Of a stretch of 37,299 bases of DNA, positions 34,324 through 37,299 are shown one piece after another. The notes under the pieces are model-generated. The model ran no database searches. It saw nothing but the letters and a program-made list of their open reading frames with translations, and was not told the DNA's origin. Source of the stretch: JAJTFW01 sp031421935 (GTDB taxonomy: Bacteria; Bacteroidota; Bacteroidia; AKYH767-A; OLB10); assembly GCA_031421935.1 (NCBI GenBank), contig JANOPQ010000058.1:1-37299 (forward strand), given 5' to 3'. A program made the translations under genes and the position numbers. Each line of letters begins with the position of its first letter. Positions within the stretch are counted from its first letter, which is position 1.

Positions 34324-34343
34324 GCGAAGAGATTTTGCTTCGC
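34324..34343. repeat. Small inverted repeat after ispF
   Basis: GCGAAG (34324-34329) and CTTCGC (34338-34343) form a 6-bp stem with an 8-nt loop, 23 nt past the ispF stop. No T run follows on the plus strand, so it is a weak terminator candidate at best. Confidence 0.35.
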
Positions 34344-34358
34344 AGTTCTACACTGACG

Positions 34359-34410
34359 CGAAAGTGCGAAAAGCACGAAAATGCGAAAGATGCGAAAGAT
34401 GCTAAAGTAT
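34359..34410. repeat. Degenerate tandem repeat, ~6 copies of an 8-9-nt CGAAAGATG-like unit
   Basis: On the plus strand, CGAAAGTG, CGAAAAGCA, CGAAAATG, CGAAAGATG, CGAAAGATG and CTAAAGTAT follow one another without gaps. The stretch then passes into GC-rich words (GCAGCTAACGCTGC, then two copies of CGTTGCG). It lies in the convergent ispF-recG gap and encodes no supported protein. Confidence 0.7.
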
Positions 34411-34478
34411 CGCAGCTAACGCTGCTTAACGTTGCGGACGTTGCGTTTAAATATAAGTAACTTATTAAACGGAAATTA

Positions 34479-36587
34479 TTAACTAACACGACTCAAGTTT
34501 GCATCGGCTTCTTCTAAAAGACTAAGTTGTTCTACGAGAAGTTGGTTGTGGGGGAGAATAAGTTTTTCATCTTTGCTGAGTATATCCGTAGCAGCGTGTC
34601 GTGCTAATTCGAGGATGCGCTGATCTTTGGCGAGGTTGGCGATATGCAAATTCACAATTCCACTTTGTTGCTTTCCTGCTAAATCACCCGGACCCCGAAG
34701 TTCTAAATCCACTTCTGCGATTTTAAATCCATCGCTGGTTTCTACCATAGTGCGCATTCGCAATCGAGCGTCGTTGCCTAATTTTTCACCAGTCATCAAC
34801 ACGCAAAAACTTTGCTCGGCACCACGACCTACCCTACCTCTTAATTGATGCAACTGCGACAATCCAAAACGTTCTGCGCTCTCAATAATCATCACGGATG
34901 CATTGGGAACATTCACGCCTACTTCAATCACCGTTGTGGCCACCATGATGTGAGTCTGCCCATTTTTAAATCGCGCCATTTCAAAATCTTTATCGACAGC
35001 CTTCATCCTTCCATTCATAATACTCACCTGATAAGTGGGCAATGGAAATTCTTTGCAGATGGTATCATAGCCTTCCATCAAATTGGTGTAATCTAATTTT
35101 TCCGATTCTTCAATCAGCGGATACACAATATAAATTTGTCGACCTTTTGCAATTTCCTCTCTGATAAATCCAAAAACAGCGAGTCGGTTCGATTCATTGC
35201 GATGTATGGTACGAATTGGTTTTCGTCCTGGAGGCAATTCATCAATGACCGAACTATCTAAGTCGCCGTACAATGTCATAGCAAGTGTACGCGGAATGGG
35301 TGTTGCCGTCATCACCAAAACATGCGGAACAAAATCATCTTTCATCCATAGCTTCCCGCGCTGCTCTACACCAAAACGATGTTGTTCATCGATGATTACC
35401 AATCCCAAATTTTGAAATTGAACACGATCTTCAATTAATGCATGTGTGCCAATGATAATTTGCAAGCGCCCTTCTTTTAATTCTTCCAACAAAAATTTTC
35501 GATGCGCGGTTTTGGTGCTGCCAGTTAAGAGTCCAACACGAACATCCATCTCCTGCAAAGCCTCCGTCACATATTGAAAATGTTGATTCGCTAAAATCTC
35601 GGTGGGTGCCATCATGCAAGCTTGCAAGCCATTGTCGAGCACCATCAACATACTCAGCAATGCCACCATCGTTTTACCGCTTCCCACATCTCCCTGCAAC
35701 AAACGATTCATTTGTTTTCCACTTCCCATATCCTGACGAATTTCCTTCAGCACTCTTTTCTGTGCATTTGTTAATTCGAAAGGAAGATAATTTTTATAAT
35801 AGCCATTCAACAAATCGCCAATAGTGCCGATGGGTTTTCCTTTCACCGATTGCTGACGATTCCATTTAGCACGTAGCAAACGCAATTGAATAAAAAATAA
35901 TTCTTCAAACTTAAGTCGATATTCCGCTGCAGCTAATTTTTGTTCATCGGCAGGAAGATGAATATTCACTAAGGCTGACGGTCGATCCATCAACTTAAAA
36001 TGAGCAACCAATTCAGGAGTCAATCGTTCTTCCACGGCAAAGCCTGGATGCGAAAGAAGTGTTTTCATCAGCTTCTGAATCGCTTTACTATCTAAGCCCT
36101 TGACTTTGCACTTTTCGGTGGTACTATAAACGCCTACCAACGAAGGTCCAATTACTTTTTCGGCTTTGGAAGATTCTTCCAGATCGGGATGCACCATGTT
36201 AAACTTCCCATTAAAGACGGTAGGTTTTCCAAAGGCGATAAATTCCACTTGAGGACGTAACACATCCTTTATCCACTTAATTCCTTGAAACCATACGAGC
36301 TCCATTTGTCCGGTACCATCACTTAAAATAGCCGACATCCTCGTTGCGCGTTTAGCTCCAAAAACTTTAATGTTCGAGATGGTTCCCTTCACCTGAACAT
36401 AGGACATATCCTCATTCAAGGAAGCGATGGGATGAAATTTCGAACGATCGATGTAGCGAAAAGGATAATGTTTGACGAGATCGCCAAAAACAGAAATACC
36501 CAACTCCTTCCTAAGCACATCGGCCTTTAATGGACCAACTCCTTTTAGGAATTCAATCTTCGTATTTAGAAAATTATGGGAATTCAT
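34479..36587 (-). CDS. recG: ATP-dependent DNA helicase RecG
   Basis: This 702-aa branch-migration helicase rewinds stalled replication forks and Holliday junctions. The N-terminus (IEFLKGVGPLKADVLRKELG) and the wedge OB fold (VKGTISNIKVFG onward) precede the superfamily-2 core: Walker A GDVGSGKT (~299-306), motif Ia MAPTEILANQH, motif II IIDEQHRFG (~398-406), motif III VMTATPIPRTLA, motif V TTVIEVGVNVPNAS and motif VI QLRGRVGRG. The C-terminal RecG tail is present. A longer frame opens at a TTG at 36605, but the box TATTTTTG lies between that TTG and the ATG at 36587, so the ATG is chosen. It converges on ispF across a repeat-bearing gap. Confidence 0.96.
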   Translation of the reverse strand: MNSHNFLNTKIEFLKGVGPLKADVLRKELGISVFGDLVKHYPFRYIDRSKFHPIASLNEDMSYVQVKGTISNIKVFGAKRATRMSAILSDGTGQMELVWFQGIKWIKDVLRPQVEFIAFGKPTVFNGKFNMVHPDLEESSKAEKVIGPSLVGVYSTTEKCKVKGLDSKAIQKLMKTLLSHPGFAVEERLTPELVAHFKLMDRPSALVNIHLPADEQKLAAAEYRLKFEELFFIQLRLLRAKWNRQQSVKGKPIGTIGDLLNGYYKNYLPFELTNAQKRVLKEIRQDMGSGKQMNRLLQGDVGSGKTMVALLSMLMVLDNGLQACMMAPTEILANQHFQYVTEALQEMDVRVGLLTGSTKTAHRKFLLEELKEGRLQIIIGTHALIEDRVQFQNLGLVIIDEQHRFGVEQRGKLWMKDDFVPHVLVMTATPIPRTLAMTLYGDLDSSVIDELPPGRKPIRTIHRNESNRLAVFGFIREEIAKGRQIYIVYPLIEESEKLDYTNLMEGYDTICKEFPLPTYQVSIMNGRMKAVDKDFEMARFKNGQTHIMVATTVIEVGVNVPNASVMIIESAERFGLSQLHQLRGRVGRGAEQSFCVLMTGEKLGNDARLRMRTMVETSDGFKIAEVDLELRGPGDLAGKQQSGIVNLHIANLAKDQRILELARHAATDILSKDEKLILPHNQLLVEQLSLLEEADANLSRVS

Positions 36588-36592
36588 CTTTA

Positions 36593-36600
36593 CAAAAATA
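36593..36600 (-). promoter_or_regulatory. Candidate -7 box of recG
   Basis: The minus strand reads TATTTTTG (TAnnTTTG) 5 nt before the ATG at 36587, implying a very short leader. No good -33 TTG at standard spacing. Confidence 0.4.
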
Positions 36601-36651
36601 GTCAAGAGAAAAGAATAATCGAGGCGATAAAATAAAGGAATTGAAATGTCC

Positions 36652-36683
36652 TAAAAATAAAAATCCCGCTCGAAGGCGGGATT
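36652..36683 (-). terminator. Rho-independent terminator after the cold-shock gene
   Basis: AATCCCGC (36662-36669) pairs with GCGGGATT (36676-36683) across a 6-nt loop, 20 nt past the stop. On the minus strand a T-rich tail follows (complement of the A-rich 36652-36661). Confidence 0.85.
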
Positions 36684-36703
36684 CAATCTCTGTTTAAATC
36701 AAA

Positions 36704-36898
36704 TTACTCCGCTTTCTTGACGTTCACAGCATTTTGACCTTTACGACCTTCGATGAGTTCGTAAGTTACATTGTCGTTCTCACGAACTTTGTCAATAATT
36801 CCACTGTGATGTACAAAGACTTCTTTGTTTGACTCATCATCTAAAATAAAACCATATCCCTTGGCCTCATTGAAGAATTTTACTTTACCTGTTTTCAT
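36704..36898 (-). CDS. Cold-shock domain protein (CspA family)
   Basis: This 64-aa protein is a single cold-shock OB fold that binds single-stranded nucleic acid and melts RNA structure. RNP1 is KGYGFI (~13-18) and RNP2 is VFVHHS (~27-32), both intact. The ending EGRKGQNAVNVKK is typical. A consensus promoter places the transcript start only ~25-30 nt from the ATG, so the long cold-sensing leader of E. coli cspA appears absent. Its own terminator follows, so it is a single-gene unit, divergent from the adenine deaminase gene. Confidence 0.95.
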   Translation of the reverse strand: MKTGKVKFFNEAKGYGFILDDESNKEVFVHHSGIIDKVRENDNVTYELIEGRKGQNAVNVKKAE

Positions 36899-36930
36899 TT
36901 AAATGAATAAATTAATAATTGAATGTTTAA

Positions 36931-36961
36931 CAAAAATATGTATAAATATTAGAAAATTCAA
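36931..36961 (-). promoter_or_regulatory. Promoter of the cold-shock gene (-33 TTG, -7 TATTTTTG)
   Basis: On the minus strand, TTG (36959-36961) is followed by 20 nt and then TATTTTTG (36931-36938), matching the Bacteroidota consensus in sequence and spacing. The ATG is 32 nt beyond the box. Confidence 0.7.
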
Positions 36962-37054
36962 TTTTTCCAATATTATTTTCCGCATCCTTAAAAACAATTC
37001 TGTTTGACTGTCAACAATATACCTATAAAAGCAAAATTATACTGACCTTTGCGC

Positions 37055-37299
37055 ATGACAACGACGATAGCTGGAATATGGGTAAATATCCTAGATAGAA
37101 AAATTACGGAGGGCGTTTTTACTCTTAAGGATGGAGAAATTTATTCTTTTGATGAGCAGCCCGTGACTGAAAAACAATACATCCTTCCCGGTTTTATTGA
37201 TGCACATATCCACATTGAAAGTTCCATGCTCGTTCCTTATGAATTTGCTCGAATTGCTTTAACCCATGGAACCGTTGCCACAATTAGTGATCCGCACGA
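37055..37299 (+). CDS. ade: Adenine deaminase, N-terminal part (3' end outside window)
   Basis: The frame from ATG 37055 stays open to the right edge (81 full codons). It reads MTTTIAGIWVNILDRKITEG, and later YILPGFIDAHIHIESSMLVP, then YEFARIALTHGTVATISDPH. GFIDAHIHIESSM with the two metal-binding His and SDPH(E) are hallmarks of the Ade amidohydrolase family, which deaminates adenine to hypoxanthine. The short beta-rich start before the barrel is the usual composite domain. The start is the first ATG ahead of this domain; a GACCTTTG sequence 1 nt away from a perfect -7 box ends 4 nt before it. It is divergent from the cold-shock gene. Together with amn at the other edge it would feed adenine salvage, though the two are 36 kb apart. 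Confidence 0.9.
   Translation, partial: MTTTIAGIWVNILDRKITEGVFTLKDGEIYSFDEQPVTEKQYILPGFIDAHIHIESSMLVPYEFARIALTHGTVATISDPH

Noticed and set aside
36588..36605. TTG start of RecG
   Set aside because: A TATTTTTG box sits between it and the ATG at 36587.
1..37299. Mobile element, CRISPR, toxin-antitoxin or defence system
   Set aside because: No transposase, integrase, regularly spaced repeats, or recognisable defence domain was seen on either strand.

Overview
This 37.3-kb window is chromosomal DNA of a member of the Bacteroidota. The evidence is AT-rich sequence, a complete type IX secretion (T9SS)/gliding locus (porU, porV, gldJ and a PorP/SprF-family gene), a fused secDF, Bacteroidota-type -7 promoter boxes (TAnnTTTG) upstream of many genes, and families common in that phylum (DUF2851, PspC-like, DUF6438 lipoprotein, BNR-associated N-terminal domain). 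Genus or family cannot be fixed by eye; a Flavobacteriales/Sphingobacteriales-like lineage is plausible. I see no rRNA, tRNA, CRISPR array, transposase, integrase or phage gene.

Layout. 1-2.3 kb (+): 3' end of an AMP nucleosidase gene, holA (DNA polymerase III delta) and mqnA (futalosine menaquinone pathway). 2.3-5.0 kb: a small unknown gene and a membrane PAS histidine kinase on the minus strand, with a single-domain response regulator divergent from them. 5.0-10.4 kb (-): an alpha-oxoamine-synthase-like PLP enzyme, a large membrane-anchored BNR-associated/beta-solenoid protein, 4-hydroxyphenylpyruvate dioxygenase and a DUF6438 lipoprotein. 10.5-14.1 kb (-): pyrG then yidC. 14.5-18.2 kb (+): DUF2851 protein, PspC-like protein, a two-TM TrkA-N channel with an odd selectivity filter, and an RmlD-like reductase. 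18.2-22.2 kb (-): an outer-membrane barrel protein and secDF. 22.6-24.8 kb (+): two overlapping glycosyltransferase genes. 24.8-25.8 kb (-): a 70-aa protein and an FtsE-type ATPase. 25.9-33.8 kb: the T9SS locus, with a PorP/SprF gene and gldJ on minus and porU-porV on plus. 33.8-37.3 kb: ispF (+), recG (-), a cold-shock protein (-) and the 5' end of an adenine deaminase gene (+), which runs off the window.

How the genes connect. SecDF and YidC serve the inner-membrane export and insertion step. Sec-exported T9SS cargo then needs PorV and PorU for outer-membrane passage and C-terminal signal processing, while GldJ and PorP/SprF proteins belong to the T9SS/gliding machinery. Most other genes are ordinary housekeeping (replication, CTP, isoprenoid, menaquinone, purine salvage, DNA repair).

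I did not find a clear new defence or mobile system. The least explained elements are the 649-aa anchored BNR-associated protein, the K+-channel-like protein with a GLG filter lacking the acidic residue, the orphan oxoamine-synthase-like enzyme, the 95-aa gene beside the kinase, and two non-coding repeat structures (near 14.4 kb and 34.4 kb). Promoter boxes also settle several start codons.
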